Numbered from the stretch's first letter, positions 1-13,860 are shown. The stretch: 64,000 nt of DNA from Chenopodium formosanum (GCA_024500155.1 CM044871.1:82816402-82880401), one strand, 5' to 3'. A program made the numbers and translations. The notes: generated by a model not told the origin, from the letters alone.

Positions 1-121
1 CTCAGCTCTATTCAAGCAGTAAATGGAAAATTTAGCAGCGCGACTACAAGACCATTACAAAGACCCTTAAAATCAGCATCTGTGATGCAGCTGATTGCCT
101 GGGCATTGATGCTAATAATTA
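1..121 (-). other. 3' flank of SUVR5
   Basis: Sequence beyond the SUVR5 stop codon. Probably 3'UTR, cut by the window edge. Confidence 0.5.
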
Positions 122-3100
122 TTAGTAAAGGCGACCCCTACAAGTCGAAGCTCCACACAAGCAGGGGCATCCGTCTCCAGCCTGTAGCTGATAGTGAAAG
201 TCAAAACAAAGTTCTTCCCCGGCAGCTATCTGTCCCAATATAGACAAGTTACAAGTGAAAAGTGATGGCAATGAAGGTTGGAAAAAAAATTATAATAATT
301 GTTCATCAATCAATTAACTTTTTAAAAGCACGTAGAGTGCCACAGAAGCAGTTAAAAAAAAAAAAAGTTAAAAAAATTTAAAGGTTAGAATGATTCTATC
401 GCATGCTTGGATTTGAGGTAAATAAATGTCGGTAGATCTTCACAACAGCGGATTACTTAAATTTTCAGGGAACGATATAACATAAGTATGTTCATGGGTT
501 CAAAGCTAGTAGGGCTAAATTACAGGAATTTGTTAATGGATGGAAGTGGAGGTGGCGGTGGTGGAGGACTCTTAAGTCTTAACCCATATGAGATACAAGA
601 TTATTTGAATGCTTGGATTTGCGGTAAATATATAACGGTATATATGAGAACACGATAAAGAGAAGGAAGATTGGGTAGATGTGGTGGGTTCAAGGAACAC
701 CCCCCCCCCCCCCTTCCTCCCTAAACCACCACCTCCACGACTCAATCCATCACCCTTTTCTTTATTTTCTCTTCTTACACGCACAACACAAAATTAAGCA
801 TGCCTAAGAGAGTTTATTTTTGCCATATAATTATAGAAATTTCAACAATAGACAATACCCCTAAATAAATTATTACGGAGTACGTTCTAAGCAAGGCCTT
901 AATATGAAAAGGTGAGAATAAATAAGAAAACCACTTGCAAAATAGTTTCTCTTAAAGAGTACCCCAGAAAATTATAAAAGATCACTTCATCATTTAATTC
1001 TTATCATTTTTGATGGAATATTCACTTACATCCTGTTTTGCATAGAAACCAACATGGGCAAGCTGAAAATCCATGCTTTCCACAAGAACCAGGTGACTTT
1101 CAAGATTTGGACAGCAGCTACACAAGAAAACATAATTAGAGCACCAGGCAACAAAATCAGATAACACATAGTAAGGGAATTAGAATTATAACCGGAGTAT
1201 GAAGCAAACATTTAAAAGGGCACGATTAAACATACTATTTAACGATAAACTTAAAATCTGGTTGTATTAGATATCTCAAAAATGTGCGCTTGCACTAGTC
1301 AACTTTCTATTGCATGTGCTTAGCAGCACAATAGTAGCATCATCTATGATACATGATTCTTGTCTTCAATTTGTCTCGTGCAACAGGTTGATGCATCTAA
1401 CTGTCTTTGTTAATATGACTGAAGGCAAAAATTCAATACGTAGTAAAAAAAAATCATGACTCTTGTGCCCAAAATGAGTGAAAATTAAAGAATCTACAAA
1501 CCAACACCTAGAAGTTCTATCACTAGACCTAGCAGGAAAATGAGTAAGCAATGAAGATCTTTTAACTAACTCTTATAACAAACAGGCTTTCCTTCATAGA
1601 CAACCTATAATTTTTTTGACAAGAGCAATATTGCAATAACAAGTATACACAGACTTAATTTTTCACTATGCAATAACATATCATACATAGCAAAATTTTG
1701 CAGCTATTCATCAGAGGCACGTTATGTAGCCCTTTTCATGAAAAAGAGAATCTAAAAGAAAAGGCTAAGTTATTTAACCTAAAATATGTGCCAGATTAAA
1801 ACATAATGTTTCACCAAGTAGCTTAAGACCACTGCTTCCTCACCTGTGATTTATGAAACGCGAAACATTTCCATATTTTGTAGCATCAATAAAAAACTTG
1901 GCTTCCCCTTCAATCAATTCACTCATGTGCTTTGTATGGGTCGCCATGTCATAGATATAATCACAACCTTCATTTTTACACCTAACATCACAAAAGGACT
2001 TATGTAAGTGCACAATAGCGATTCCATAAGGTAACGACCGACGATGGATATGGTATGAACCTTTTGCGCCTTCTGTCTACTTCCTGCTCATTTAATATTT
2101 CACCAACAAATTCACATACAAATGTGCCGCGCAAAATATTTTCACCAGCTCGGAGTGCCCAACCCTGTCAATAAAGCTGGAAGAGTCAATTGATGCTCCA
2201 ATCATCAAAACAATCTCAAAACATTAAATAATAGAATAAAAATAAAATAAAACCTTTTTCAATGTTTTGAAGACTTCCATCTTTACTCTAACCCCGTTCT
2301 GCAATACCCTATTTGGGCAGTTGCTACTACACTTACACAAGTTATTGCATTCATAGATGAGATAATTATCCTGCACATCACCAAGAATTAGAAAAATTCT
2401 TTATTACTTCAGTAACATAGCCAAGTTTTAAAAAGAACAGAGAGTAATAAGGGTTATATAGATGAAGTTTGCATCAACATTTTAAAGACCAACATAAAAA
2501 TGGTAGATATCAATCTCAAATAAAGGTTGAAAAGGACATTTATCGCAAACTAGGTATTTTCAAAAAGCAAAGAACAATAAAAAAGGATTTCAAAAGAAAT
2601 AATAAATAGGAACACAAGAATTAGTCATTTCTAAGTTGCAACTAATTCTACACGAAAGCTATAACCAATGAGATTAAAGAATACAAAGAGTAAAGAGCTC
2701 GTATTCTCTATAATGAGCACCTTCAGAACTAGTCGACCTTCATCATCATAAGGGAATCTTCCTTCCATAAGCTTTCCATCGATATCCTTCGCATACTCGA
2801 AATCATTGTTGAACAGGTATACGTGATCACATGTCTCAGGATAGCAAGTTGATTGTGAACAGCCACACCCTAACTGCAAATTCTGAAAGCAAGAATAAAT
2901 TACACACACAAAATAAGAAATAAAAAATAAAAAATAAAAATAAAGGGGAAGGAGAAGAAGAAAAGGATCCTTTTGTTCTCAATCAATGAAATTAAGCTAC
3001 TCCCTCCGTCCTTTATTTTTCCCCAATTTCCTTTTTAGTTTGTCCCTTTACTTTTGCCCAATTCTATTTTTGGACACATGGGATCATACCTTTATTCTCA

Positions 3101-6100
3101 CAACCACCCCCATTAACCCCACCGTTTTTCTCTCTCATCATCTTTTCCAACCAAATACTCCCTCCATGTTTAAATAAATGAAACGTTTTCCTTGTACACG
3201 TATGTCAATGCAACACTTTGAATGATAATATCTTTAAGGCCCCATTCACTTCACCTTATTTTTGCTGAAGTTAAATTATTTTTACTGAACCAGAAATTAA
3301 TTTTACGGAATTGAAATCATTTCTACTGAACTGAAATTATTTTTACTGATTTTCTATTATATTTCTCCTTTAAGTTTACTGATTTTAGTGAATTGAAATT
3401 ATTTTTACTGAACCTGAAATTATTTTTACTGCATATTGATTTTTAAAGGTGAAGTGAAAAGGGCCTAATTATCAATAAGTAAAAATAATAACAATTGAAT
3501 ATTAATAAACTATTCATTGAGACGATTCCAACAAATACCCACAAGTCTATATTTATTCTTATGTATAAATCAAATAATCACAAGACTATATTTACACAAA
3601 GTGATTTAAATTAATAGCGCAAAAGTCAAAACGTTTCATTTATTTAAGTACGGAGGGAGTATTAATAAAGTAACATTACCTCTAAGGAGCAAAAAAAATA
3701 AAGGACGGAAGGAGTAGCTTTGAACGACATGTAGATCTAGTTATTGGACCTGTCGGGTCAGGGTTGGTGCGGTACAATTGCGGGCCGGGTCAAAGAGGTT
3801 CACATTTCATAGGGCCAATGTGGGTCTAAGGGTCAATAGTGGGTCAATAATGTACGGGCCAACAAATTATCAATTAAAATAAATATTGGACAAAACCATT
3901 ATGAAGTATATATGAATACGAAAATATCTATGTAATTTTTATTACATTATCTATTTTCTTAATCTATTAAATTGGACAAACATTTTGGCCCTACATTGAC
4001 CCAACCCAATAAGAGCCTTGTCCATTAAGAACCCTTAAATTTAGCCCAAGCCCTACTATCATTGGGCTACCCTGCCCATCAACCAAGTTTGACGTCAAGG
4101 CATTATCTTCAAAGAAGAGTGGAGGTAGGTAAAGCACAACTTCCAGCAATTTTATTAATTCACAAATGTCCAGGCACACATCTCTAATGCCAAAAATAAG
4201 ATTGACATTTCACACTTCCGCAAATGCATGATTCAGGAAGTTACTTATATTTCCTTCCTTTCTATCCAAATCCTATCTGCTCTCATAAATTTGGTGTAAA
4301 CTGAAATTTTTTAATCCAATTCCTCCCAACTAAATAAGCTGTACATATAAGCCATAAAGTGATCCACTTAAATCATGATATTTGTGAAACATACATAAAC
4401 AGTTTTCAAGTGGGGAAAACATTCCCCTGATTCGAAGCTTAATAATCTAGTAAAGCAGAATTGAAATTCAAAGGGAGATGCTAGAAGATACCTGCATATT
4501 GACTTCAAGGGATATACCTAACAGTGGCTTAGTCGCATATGTAAAGCTCTCCCATGGCATGAAAAATGCTTGCCCATCAAAGTCATATGTTGGATTATGA
4601 AGTGAATCTAGCAAGTTTTTGTCTACCACACAAGGAACTGATACCTTTTCTTGTCCCAAACTAATATCATCACACAAGATAATGGTGGTTTGTAAGTGTC
4701 TCCACCTAAAATATTGCGGATTCATGACAAAGTGGCACTCATCCAATTCGCATTCCTCTTGTGGATTTGGAGGTGGTGAATTTAGTCTTCCACGTTCATT
4801 AATGGGACAAGGCAAAACAGACCCCAAAATATGATCTTCCTGTGTTTTGCATCCTTTCGAGCAATTAAACCCCTCCTGATGCCAATCTACTGGAGTATTA
4901 TGTTCACTGCAAAGCTTAGCAGCTTTCAAGTATAAGCGTTCAGGCAATTCACCATACTTCTGCTCTAGTGACCTCTGAACACTAACCTTGCAGCAAGCAG
5001 AGCAAGCAATAGATAAGATTTCATTATTACTAGGACGTGCTCTTGTTTTCTGAGCTTCAGAAGACAACATTTGAGCAATAGCTGAGCACTGAGCCTCAGT
5101 AAGTCTAACAGGACCAGCAGTATCCATTACATGAGACTGCACATTTATTCGTCCAGCACCAATAGGATTAACAGGCTGTAATCGTTTCTTTAAAACTAAG
5201 CTACCCTTATTTCGGAGTCTATAAGATGCTCCACCAAGACCCTTTTTGAATCTGGGACGGCTTAGTCTTCCTGATTTTAGTCTATAAGCATAAAAGCGGA
5301 GGCCTTTCTTTTTTGGATGAGAGCTTACCAAACCTGGCCCCATATGAGCTGCCTGATGATGACGGCCTAAATCAGGTAGCAGATCAAACTTTAACCCACA
5401 GAATCTACAAATGAACTTCCTAATACTGCTCTGACTCTCAGAATTATCAACAGAGGCAAGTGTCGAGGAAATAAGATTATGCTGAGGACCCACTAATTGG
5501 TGACCGTTGTGCCCTCTTTTAGATTGTCTAAAACCTTCGGTGTGAGCTGAAAGAACATGTGACCATAACTCCTCAGAGTTACCAAAATGACTGCCACAAG
5601 GAATACACTGGATAAGCATGCAGTGCTCAACAAACTGAGCATGATGTCTCTCCTGTACATGTGTCTCAAGAACCTTTCTGTTAGTGAAAGAATCGAGACA
5701 AATAGCACAGGCATAGCCCCTAAAAAGCCACTGTGCTTCCTTATTGTGAGTGTCTATCCAATGTGTCCCAAGTGTTTGATCATCAGAAAACTCTTCAAAG
5801 CAAATTTTACATTTGAAACTTCCATCATCAATAGCCTCTTCTTCTACAGGCACCAGAGCTAATTCCTCTACAGGAGAGCAGGAAACCTGTGAATTCTTCT
5901 CCAAATTAAAGCCCCATATCCTTGTCAACCTCTCTTTTTCTCTGGAAACCAGCTTCATTAAAAGTTCAGCTGTATGTATATCTTTAGAAGCTTCAGACAA
6001 CGCCAACTGAAATTGAGTCTCTTTGGGAACTTGGTTTCTCAAGGATAATAAGCTTTTAAGGAGATTGTAGAAAAGCTCACATGCTTGATGCAAATGAGTT

Positions 6101-9100
6101 TTTTGCTTCTGGGAGGAACATGTCCTCAAAAGATCCACAAAAACTTCTTTGGAGATTATCCTACTCTTACCATTTCTAGCACGTTTCAGCCAGCTTGGTA
6201 TATGTTTATCACAGTATAAAGAATGCCTCTTAGGGCTTTCTAAACAGTTTGAATGGCCCTCATGCATGCCCAATCCAACGCAATAAGCTATCTCTACATT
6301 CTTATTGTTAGAATCCTCAGCATGTTGTTCAGGCACTATCAGTTCAAGTTCTCCTCCATTAGAGTTACTTCCCTCCATAATTGTGTTCAAATGTCCTTCC
6401 AGTGGTCTTTCAGCTCCCCCAGCTATAACAATATCCTTACATGTGTTCTCGGACTTGTCTAGCAACTCGTCACGTTTTCTCTTTAACTGACTTCCAGGTG
6501 AACTTGGGGGCATTGTTCCATCACCATGGGGGCGGTGCTTTTTACAAAAGGAGGTACCTGGGAGAGAGCGATGTTTGCACCTGGTACCTTGAGTGGTAGT
6601 TCCTTGACACATAGATGATTCAGCTGGTGTAGAGGTCTCTGTTTTGACAGATTGTGTTGCAAAACGAGACATCAAATGAACACAGCAGTATTCATCACCA
6701 TCATTAGCCCACCTTACACACCGCCTTCCCTTAGCCTCAATAAAAGCAATGCATTTCCGACTATTAACTCTAGAAGCTGGGGATTTTGTCTCAACCACTC
6801 CATTAACGGGTAGCAGCCTACTATCTTCTTTCTGGGTAGACTCTGCGTTTAAAGTATCGACCACAACCCCATGATCCCCATCCCATCCATCTACGGCATT
6901 GCTTGGCGAGGAAATTTGTGCTACTGTCTGGCCTAAAAGGTCCTCCTTAGGAGGCAAGAGCGCATTATCAGCATTCATAGTGCTCTGATCAGAGAAAAAT
7001 GCCGAATTAATCTCAACAATGGTATTTTCCTGACAGCTCTTATTTTCACCTACAGCATTATGTGGCTCTGCACGACGAACTTCAAGCTTAGGTCTCTTCC
7101 GGCTAATTTGAAGACTCGTCATTGATGGACTAACACTAAAATCTTCTACACAATTTTTGCTTGGCTGTTCTATGCCTCCACCACCCAACACAGACTGTGT
7201 TATTGAGAAACTTCTCAAAACCTCATGCTTCCACATCTTCCACTCAGAACCTAATGCAGGCTGTCCCTGGGCATCTCGAAGATCATTGACTTCACTCCAC
7301 AAAATAGAATTCACCAATTCCTGAAGCAACAAATTATAAAATGGACATAAGCAAACAGACGTTAAAAGGTTCAAAAATTCCAAGAAAGGGAGCAACAGAT
7401 TATCAGTCTTGGAAGTGACATCAACAATCATGGCCATCACAGCATTCATACCATACAATAATGTAAGTTAAGCCAAACATTATTTGAAATCTATACTCCA
7501 AACAACTATCAAGGGAGAGAAATGGAAGCAATAACAGTTCAACGGTGGCCCAACTGCTCAAAATCAATAAAGCTTCAAAGCAATGGCCTTTGGCTACACG
7601 AGTTAGATCCATTAATCCAAACTTTATTTGTAAGCTGTAATCCAAAAAACTATCAAGGGAGAGAAACGGGGGCAATAAAAGCTCAACGGTGGCCAACAGC
7701 TCAAAATCAATAAAGCTTCAAAAGCAATGGCCCTTGGCTTCACAAGTAAGATCCACAAGGGTCTTACCAACATCAGACAAGGTAAAGGAGCCTACCTGCA
7801 GCTCGTCGATACTCACTTGGAAGGCAATTTCAACTTATGTAGAGAGAGAAGGTGAAGAGAGGGAGTGAAATCAAGAGTGGGTGAACAAAGAAATCTTCCT
7901 TACCAATTAATTTCTACACGGATTTTTATATGGTATCATTAAATTCCACCGAATTTATGCATATAGCACTGATGGCTAGTAAGCAACCTGAGGTCATGCT
8001 TAATTGTTCTTATAATAAGAATTCTTGTATATTAAGGAGCATCCTCACATATACACATCCAATGGTATACAAAGAAATTCTTTTGAGGTAAGAAATTACC
8101 TCCTTCAGAAGTTCAATGGAATCAGCACTGACAGCATCCTGGCACTTATCTACCCACATTTGGAAAGAATGTTGCAGCCAGTTAGCATCGATGTACTGGC
8201 GCAATACCATCTGTAGCAAAGGAGGAGAGAAGGGAGAATAAGAAGAGTATCAATTCAAGTTAAAAGCACATGAAATCAAACAATTAGATAAGGAAAAGAA
8301 AGTAGTTCAGCAGATAATAATGCAACTCAAATATTACACAAGGAGTTACATTATAGAGCTAGAAACGGCTTGCAAATTCAAACACCACCTAGAACACAAC
8401 CAAAGTCTGAGCTGTAACATCCCTACCCCGAGCTGTAACAACCCTACTCCGAGCTGTAAAAACCCTAGCCTGTAGATCTAAATCCCATGAGCCACACCAA
8501 ACAAGAAAATGGTGTTGCTTTACAATTAGGTCCACGTCATTTTAAAACAGCTCAAAGCCTCAAATGACCTGACACTTCAACAATGTAGGAATTAGAGGAT
8601 GCCAATCCATGACCAAGGGTTGTACTTTACTTTACTTTGAGGGAAATTGTGTGAGGGGAAGGTGAACAGAGAAATATTTAGTCACTCATTTTCTCTCCAT
8701 CTCTCTCCTCACAATTCACTACTCCCTTTTTATCCCTAAATAAATCCCTACATTTCTTGGCCACAGGGTTTAGTAGAGGAATTGTAGTGGGATGTTGTTG
8801 ATCAAAGTTGAATAAAAATACAGTAGTGTGAATAGTTATTAATTTTAGGGGAAGTGAAGGGAATATACACTGGGCTAGAGGGGTTAATGAGAGAGAGAAG
8901 TTAATGAAGGACTCCACCCAAAATGAGAATTTGGGCGTTTATTTAGGGACAAGAGTTTTGGAGGAAATAGGCCTTTTATTTAGGGACAAAGGGACTAAAC
9001 AAAAATTGGTGAGCAATTAAAGGCACTTGATCATTAATGGGCATACTCTTAGCAACTGTAATTACCACCAGGAAGTTGCAGATAGCAGGTCTACATTTTT

Positions 9101-10837
9101 TGCAGAAGTATCCATCTATTTGACTCATAATGAAATACAAAAGAATTACTGGTATATGATTATATTTTACATGGTTTACGAGAATACCTCCTTGAACCAG
9201 GTAGACCAGCTAACATATGGAAATAATAAAGCAAAAAATGACATGTGAATAACATATAGAGAAAAAGGGTTGTACTCCATAGTATAATAACAGAATTAGG
9301 AGTTTACATTCTGAAGCTTTAAGAGCAATCTTCCAAGATCAGGATAACTTTTACAGCGAGAAGCCTCTGCAGCGAAATCTCTCCATACAACTACATCACG
9401 AGCAGTTTCGAGCAACACCTAAGACAATTGAATCACCATTACAAAACAGCTAATAGCGAGAATATCTCAAAGCACTAATTATGATATCAATTGCATGTAA
9501 CAAGACATTGCATATTTCAATTTTTACAAGCATTAACTGTACCATAAGAAGAGATATGTTAAGAAATGTCAGAAGAAAAGAGGACCACAGAATTGGCACC
9601 TGAACAGGAAGCTGGTCAACAATACTCAATATGCCAATTACTAGCTTTTTCATGATAAAGCGCCGTGCAACAGTCAAATCTTCAACCATTTGCACTCCAA
9701 CTTTATGTGACCGGTGTACAATAGGCTGCGGAAGCTCATCAATTGCACAAACAAGCAGCGTATCTGCCCAAGAATAATTCTTTTTGTGTGGAAAGAATAT
9801 CACAATATAACTCTTCCTGTCATGAGTTGGTTTTGCTTTCACAGTCGCTAATGGCCAGTCTGCCCTTTCGCATTTGATTCCAGCTTGCCACTTCCCTCTC
9901 CACTATACTTGCGGAGTAGATTAAGACAGACATTAGAAAAGAAAGTTTAGCTCCACTATCTGGTTTTGAAAAAGAATCACATGTCTTCTAATACAAGGCC
10001 ACAAATCTTTCTTAAATTTCTTTTAATGACAGAAGAAAACTTTTAAGTTACACATGAGAGATATTTAGGCACATAGAAGATCATGAAGTTAAGCTTTGTA
10101 AAATGTTTGGACAAATTATCACAATTCCAAAATAAATTGTTAAAACTGAATAATACAGTTTTTGAAAATCAAAGCAACAACTTTAAATCTTAATCTTAAC
10201 ACTCAAGTCCATCCTCAAGACAAAATTCAAGAATATGAAATACTAAAAACTTAAAGATAAAGTTAAACCCTAACAGCTTAGTCCAACTATTCAGTATAAT
10301 GGGTGAGACGTGATTGGCAGAGTTGCAATAACCATGTGAAAGAAACCATACCTTAACCCATAATGCAAGAGATTCATCTTGCTCAGGCCACCTGGTTGCT
10401 GATATTAATGACTCATCTTCTTTATTTTCAGAATGTGGCTCACTTTCAATTGTGTTCACATCTACATGGGAGTTCTGAAAATCAAGGTAAGTTTCTTTAT
10501 ATTGGACCTGCTCCTCTAGGTTATCATCATCATGATCAAGAACTACCCCAGACACATTCTGGCCTAACAAATCAGAACCAGAGAGTGTAGACCCATTAGA
10601 TCTCTCTTCTAACGTAAGAGCTTCTCCATCTTGGTCTTGACCATCACATTGCATCGTGCCTATGGCCACTTTCAAACTTGGCAGAAAATGATCCACTTCC
10701 TTCTCTTCTATAGGAATTTGCTCAGCATGCTTAACACTATTTGATTCTGAATCTTGCACAAACTCCATGACTGATTTCTCTTGAGAGTGACAAGAATTTT
10801 CAGCATAGTGGAGGGCAGGACACTTCAGAACTTCCAT
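122..10837 (-). CDS. SUVR5: SUVR5-type histone H3K9 methyltransferase (C2H2 zinc fingers + SET domain), 9+ exons
   Basis: Spliced gene of about 1515 aa. Coding exons in transcript order are 10837-10352, 9902-9600, 9418-9308, 8210-8100, 7320-4492, 2873-2721, 2370-2254, 2164-2061, 1981-1844, 1117-1030 and 229-122; all have GT-AG borders and agree in phase. Two Cys-rich segments lie near residues 527-600 and four C2H2 fingers near 841-997 (CKIC, CAIC, CIPC and CRFC starts). The Cys-rich pre-SET starts near 1281 (LGCGC). The SET domain starts at GWALRAGE near 1371 and carries NHSCCPNL and GEELCFDY; a post-SET CPCLCGASTC follows, then the stop. In Arabidopsis SUVR5 deposits H3K9me2 at sites its fingers recognise and works with the demethylase LDL1 in gene repression. 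The start MEVLKC resembles the family N-terminus. Introns are enlarged by MITEs. Exon borders are read by eye, so short errors are possible. Confidence 0.93.
3158..3659. mobile_element. Stowaway-like MITE, middle of three nested elements
   Basis: It begins CTCCCTCCATGTTTAAATAA and ends with the complement, TTATTTAAGTACGGAGGGAG. The TA duplications are at 3156-3157 and 3660-3661. The TIRs continue inward as ATGAAACGTTTT/AAAACGTTTCAT. It is inserted inside the 3000-3714 element. Confidence 0.85.
3238..3465. mobile_element. Harbinger/Tourist-like MITE, innermost of three nested elements
   Basis: The ends GGCCCCATTCACTTCACC and GGTGAAGTGAAAAGGGCC are inverted and flanked by TAA on both sides (3235-3237, 3466-3468). 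The interior repeats TTTTTACTGAA-type units. It shares a GGGYCTGTT/CATTCACTT-type end class with elements near 43.9 and 44.6 kb. Confidence 0.8.
7504..7765. repeat. 144-bp tandem duplication in a SUVR5 intron
   Basis: The segment starting AACTATCAAGGGAGAGAAA at 7504 recurs from 7648 with a few substitutions, including the CTCAAAATCAATAAAGCTTC part. It lies just upstream of the large exon, outside coding sequence. Confidence 0.8.
8409..8470. repeat. Three copies of a 21-bp tandem repeat
   Basis: Units starting GAGCTGTAA at 8409, 8430 and 8451, each followed by an (A/C)CCCTA core, lie in a SUVR5 intron. Confidence 0.85.
8722..8995. mobile_element. Stowaway-like MITE
   Basis: The left end CTCCCTTTTTATCCCTAAAT and the right end ATTTAGGGACAAAGGGAC are inverted, with TA on both sides (8720-8721, 8996-8997). 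It is a divergent member with no coding capacity, inside a SUVR5 intron. Confidence 0.7.
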
Positions 10838-10939
10838 ATCACCAAGAAAAAAACCACAATGCCATTAAACCTCTTCACTAAATAATATACCTGAAGGAAA
10901 AAAAAAAAAATATCAAGCAGATTTCTTTAACTGTTTTAT

Positions 10940-11295
10940 ATTGTGCGCTTCACTTCCAAAAATGAAGTTATCCGCAAGAAAGTGGGTGTGGCAGGCATTG
11001 CAGACAAAATAAGGGAAAATCGTTTGCGATGGTTCGGGCATGTAAGATGGAGCAGGTGGCATAGGTACGAAGAATGGGATCATGGAGAGATTAAACGAAG
11101 TAGAGGAAGACCGAAAATTACTTGGTTGGAAGGAGTTAGGAAGGATATGAAGCATATGAATTTGCATGAGAATGAAGTGTTTGATCGCACGGGATGAAGG
11201 AGGAAGATTTTTATGGATGACTATATGGAATAATTGCTTTTGATTCATGTAGCCGACCCCACTCATGGAATAAAAGCTTTGATTGATTGACTGAC
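10940..11295 (+). mobile_element. 3' fragment of an RTE-type LINE (end of reverse transcriptase ORF plus tail)
   Basis: The translated segment contains DKIRENRLRWFGHV and RGRPKITWLEGVRKDM, which is the usual C-terminal end of plant RTE-clade retrotransposon proteins. It is followed by GTAGCCGACCCCACTCATGG and a GATTGATTGA tail. It is truncated at the 5' side and lies opposite to SUVR5 in a probable leader intron. A related copy lies on the minus strand at 58.6 kb. Confidence 0.85.
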
Positions 11296-11728
11296 TTCCA
11301 AGAGGCGCACCGAAGCGCGGCCAAGGACCGTCGAGGTGCAGGACCTTTATTGCGCCTTGAGTTTTTTTATACATTGCCTTAAATTAAAACCCCGTTGTTC
11401 CGAAGTTCTTGTCCCTAAACAAAAGCCTTATCATTTGTGTGGGGACCATCATCCACTAACTACAATTTTGGTAGTACACCAACTTATTATATTCACTTTT
11501 AATCGCAAAAACCCTTTTAGTTTCTCCCACTTCCCCTAAAAATTGGGTTGGCAACCAGGTCGTGCTAGGTAGGTTTTGTGTTAGGATCGGGTCGACTACC
11601 ACATAATCAAACCTAACATATTTAAGTTTTCAGGTACAATTTCTAAACCCTAACCTTCTTTTTTTCCAAATCGGATTCATGTTGACATTTTGAACCCAAA
11701 TTTTTTATTTTTTGTTTAAAGTTTTGTA

Positions 11729-11994
11729 CTTCTTCCGTTCTTTTGATATTGCATCATGCTGACTTTTACACTATTCACATGCTCTCCTTTGACAAATTAT
11801 AGTGACTTATATGTAATAAATAATATAGTTATGTAAGATCATGTTAGAATCTTGTTAGAATCTTCTTATTTTATACTTTCAAAATATCAGCTATTAATAA
11901 AATGTACTTATTGAGAGTTAAACATATTAACATCAAAGTTGTGCATTAGCAAATGTGAAAGTAACATGGTGCAATATTAAAATAACTGAGGAAG
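11729..11994. mobile_element. Stowaway-like MITE
   Basis: The ends CTTCTTCCGTTCTTTTGATA and TTAAAATAACTGAGGAAG are inverted with TA duplications at 11727-11728 and 11995-11996. The inner arms ATTGCATCATG/CATGGTGCAAT also pair. Confidence 0.75.
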
Positions 11995-12551
11995 TAAATG
12001 GACAACTCAAACCCATTTGACCTCCCATATTTGGGCTGGTGTGAACTCATGGAGCAATAGGGGCGATTAAGGTGGTGAATAGCAACACTGAGGACTTGTA
12101 AAGAAAGTAAAAGGGCTAAATCACCGCCATTGAATAAGCGAAGAGAGAAAGAGAGGGTGAAAAAAAAAGGGAAGCCGGTAATAATCCTAGGGCTAGTCGG
12201 TTGTAAACATAGGTAGTCGTGCAGGGAGTAGTTTTCAAAGGGTGATTGGCTGCTATATATGGGCCTAAAAGGATGTTTGGTTTGCCCCTTAGTTTGGGTT
12301 CTGACCTATATTGACCTATATATTATTTCGGTGACATAGGTAATTTTCTAGTTGAAAAATTCTACTTCTTAAATCTTAACCTAACCTATTTAATTTCGGG
12401 TCGGGTTCATGTCAACAAATTTACTAAACCATTTTTGCTTAGGTTCGTTATCAATTCAATCGGCTTTTCTCGACCTATTTACAAACAATAAACTATTTCT
12501 ATCGTCTTCTTTTTTTTTTATTCAACTTTAATTAACAATAACTCCAAGTAA

Positions 12552-12676
12552 ACCCGGGTGTACAGTGCGTGCACCTAAGGTATTTTTTGCTTATTTTGAT
12601 GACTAAATGAGGATGGTTATTGCTCATTTAATCGTCAAACGAGCAAAAAAACACCTTGGTGCAACTCTGGTTTATA
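12552..12676. mobile_element. Short MITE-like inverted repeat with GGGTGTACAGTGC end
   Basis: The left part, AAACCCGGGTGTACAGTG then GCACCTAAGGTATTTTTT, pairs imperfectly with AAAAAAACACCTTGGTGCAA and GGTTTATAT on the right. The end sequence matches the class of the element at 44529-44775. One arm seems to have a deletion. Confidence 0.5.
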
Positions 12677-12999
12677 TAAAAAAAAATTACATACAATAAC
12701 TAGGAGAAATGAGGCTTTTATAGTGACACTTATCATAGCTATTACACAACGAAAAAAAAACTGTTTACAAAAATCATAAAATAATACAATAGACACAATT
12801 ACAAAGAGAATATCATCAAATACTTACCTTATTAATCGCTGAGAGTTACTGAATTTGCCTCAAACTGTGAACCAAAAAAGGCAAATTAATACATGAAAGT
12901 GGCACATTATGGCCTAAATTACTAAATTACGCAGTGAATTGTGTTTTCATACCCAATATTGCACTAGTGATTAACGAAAATATAGAATTCATTGTTCTT

Positions 13000-13860
13000 C
13001 TCTCTTGTTTGAAAAAAAAAATTGTTCTTCTACCATTTCCTTTTTTCCCTGTTTTGCGAGAGGTACCCAAGCAATGCACAGTTCAGGTAACATTACTGTT
13101 CATATAAGTGACACAATCCAATTCCACGGTCCCACCAAGAAACACCGGAACCGATTTTCGAGCGAAAGGTATAAACTTTCAGAACAAACTAGCATGTTAA
13201 TGAACAATCAAGAACTTGTGCATGTAATAAATTCCCAAAGGTGTAAACTTTATGAACTGAGAGTAACATTTTCAAGAACAGGTACAACAACAACAACTTG
13301 TGCATGTCACCTTTCAACTCAGCACACCCAATTGTAACAATTCAACCAACAAAATAATTAACAAGATCCAATCAACTTCAAAATCCTAAATTGAATTGAA
13401 ACACATATAAAGTTTTAAACTTTACACATCCAATGAACTAAAACCCTAGAATTAGTAAATTAAGAACAAGTTTATTTCAGGTGAAAACCCTAGGCATAGA
13501 TCTTAAAAATTAAATAATCCTAAAACATAAACCAATTAATTTAAAATAAAAGCGGGCAAAATTTAATTGTACCTGGGTTTGTTCAAATCTAATAATATGA
13601 TTAATGGGGTTTTATTCTCATAATTAGACCAAGAAATTTTTATTTTTTTGGGTTTGTTGGTAGTGACGGGGAAGCAAGCTTAGCTTTAAGGGTCACCCAC
13701 CACAAAACAACGTGACATAAATTTTATAAAAATACTGTAACATTCTAATCCTAACCCAAAAATTAAAAAATGCAGAAACAATCAAACAATGAATTTATAT
13801 GACATAAAAACTTAGATATAAAAAAAATTGCAGATTAAAAAAATGTTGTGAAAAATGTAG
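13000..13860. other. Non-coding stretch, nothing recognised
   Basis: AT-rich sequence in the probable SUVR5 leader intron. The open frame at 13005-13337 has no recognisable protein and looks like chance. Confidence 0.4.

Larger units (their letters stand above)
3000..3714. mobile_element. Stowaway-like MITE, outermost of three nested elements
   Basis: Terminal inverted repeats CTCCCTCCGTCCTTTATTTT and the matching AAATAAAGGACGGAAGGAG are flanked by TA duplications at 2998-2999 and 3715-3716. It sits in the SUVR5 intron between 2874 and 4491. Without the inner insertions it is about 210 bp, a normal Stowaway size. Confidence 0.85.

Noticed and set aside
690..720. C run and the 572-784 open frame
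   Set aside because: Gly-rich translation of a homopolymer in a SUVR5 intron.
5587..6490. Plus-strand open frames opposite the large SUVR5 exon
   Set aside because: They mirror the coding strand, have no recognisable content, and the minus-strand frame has fingers and consistent splicing.
7421..7713. Frames on both strands with repeated peptides
   Set aside because: They come from the 144-bp tandem duplication in an intron.
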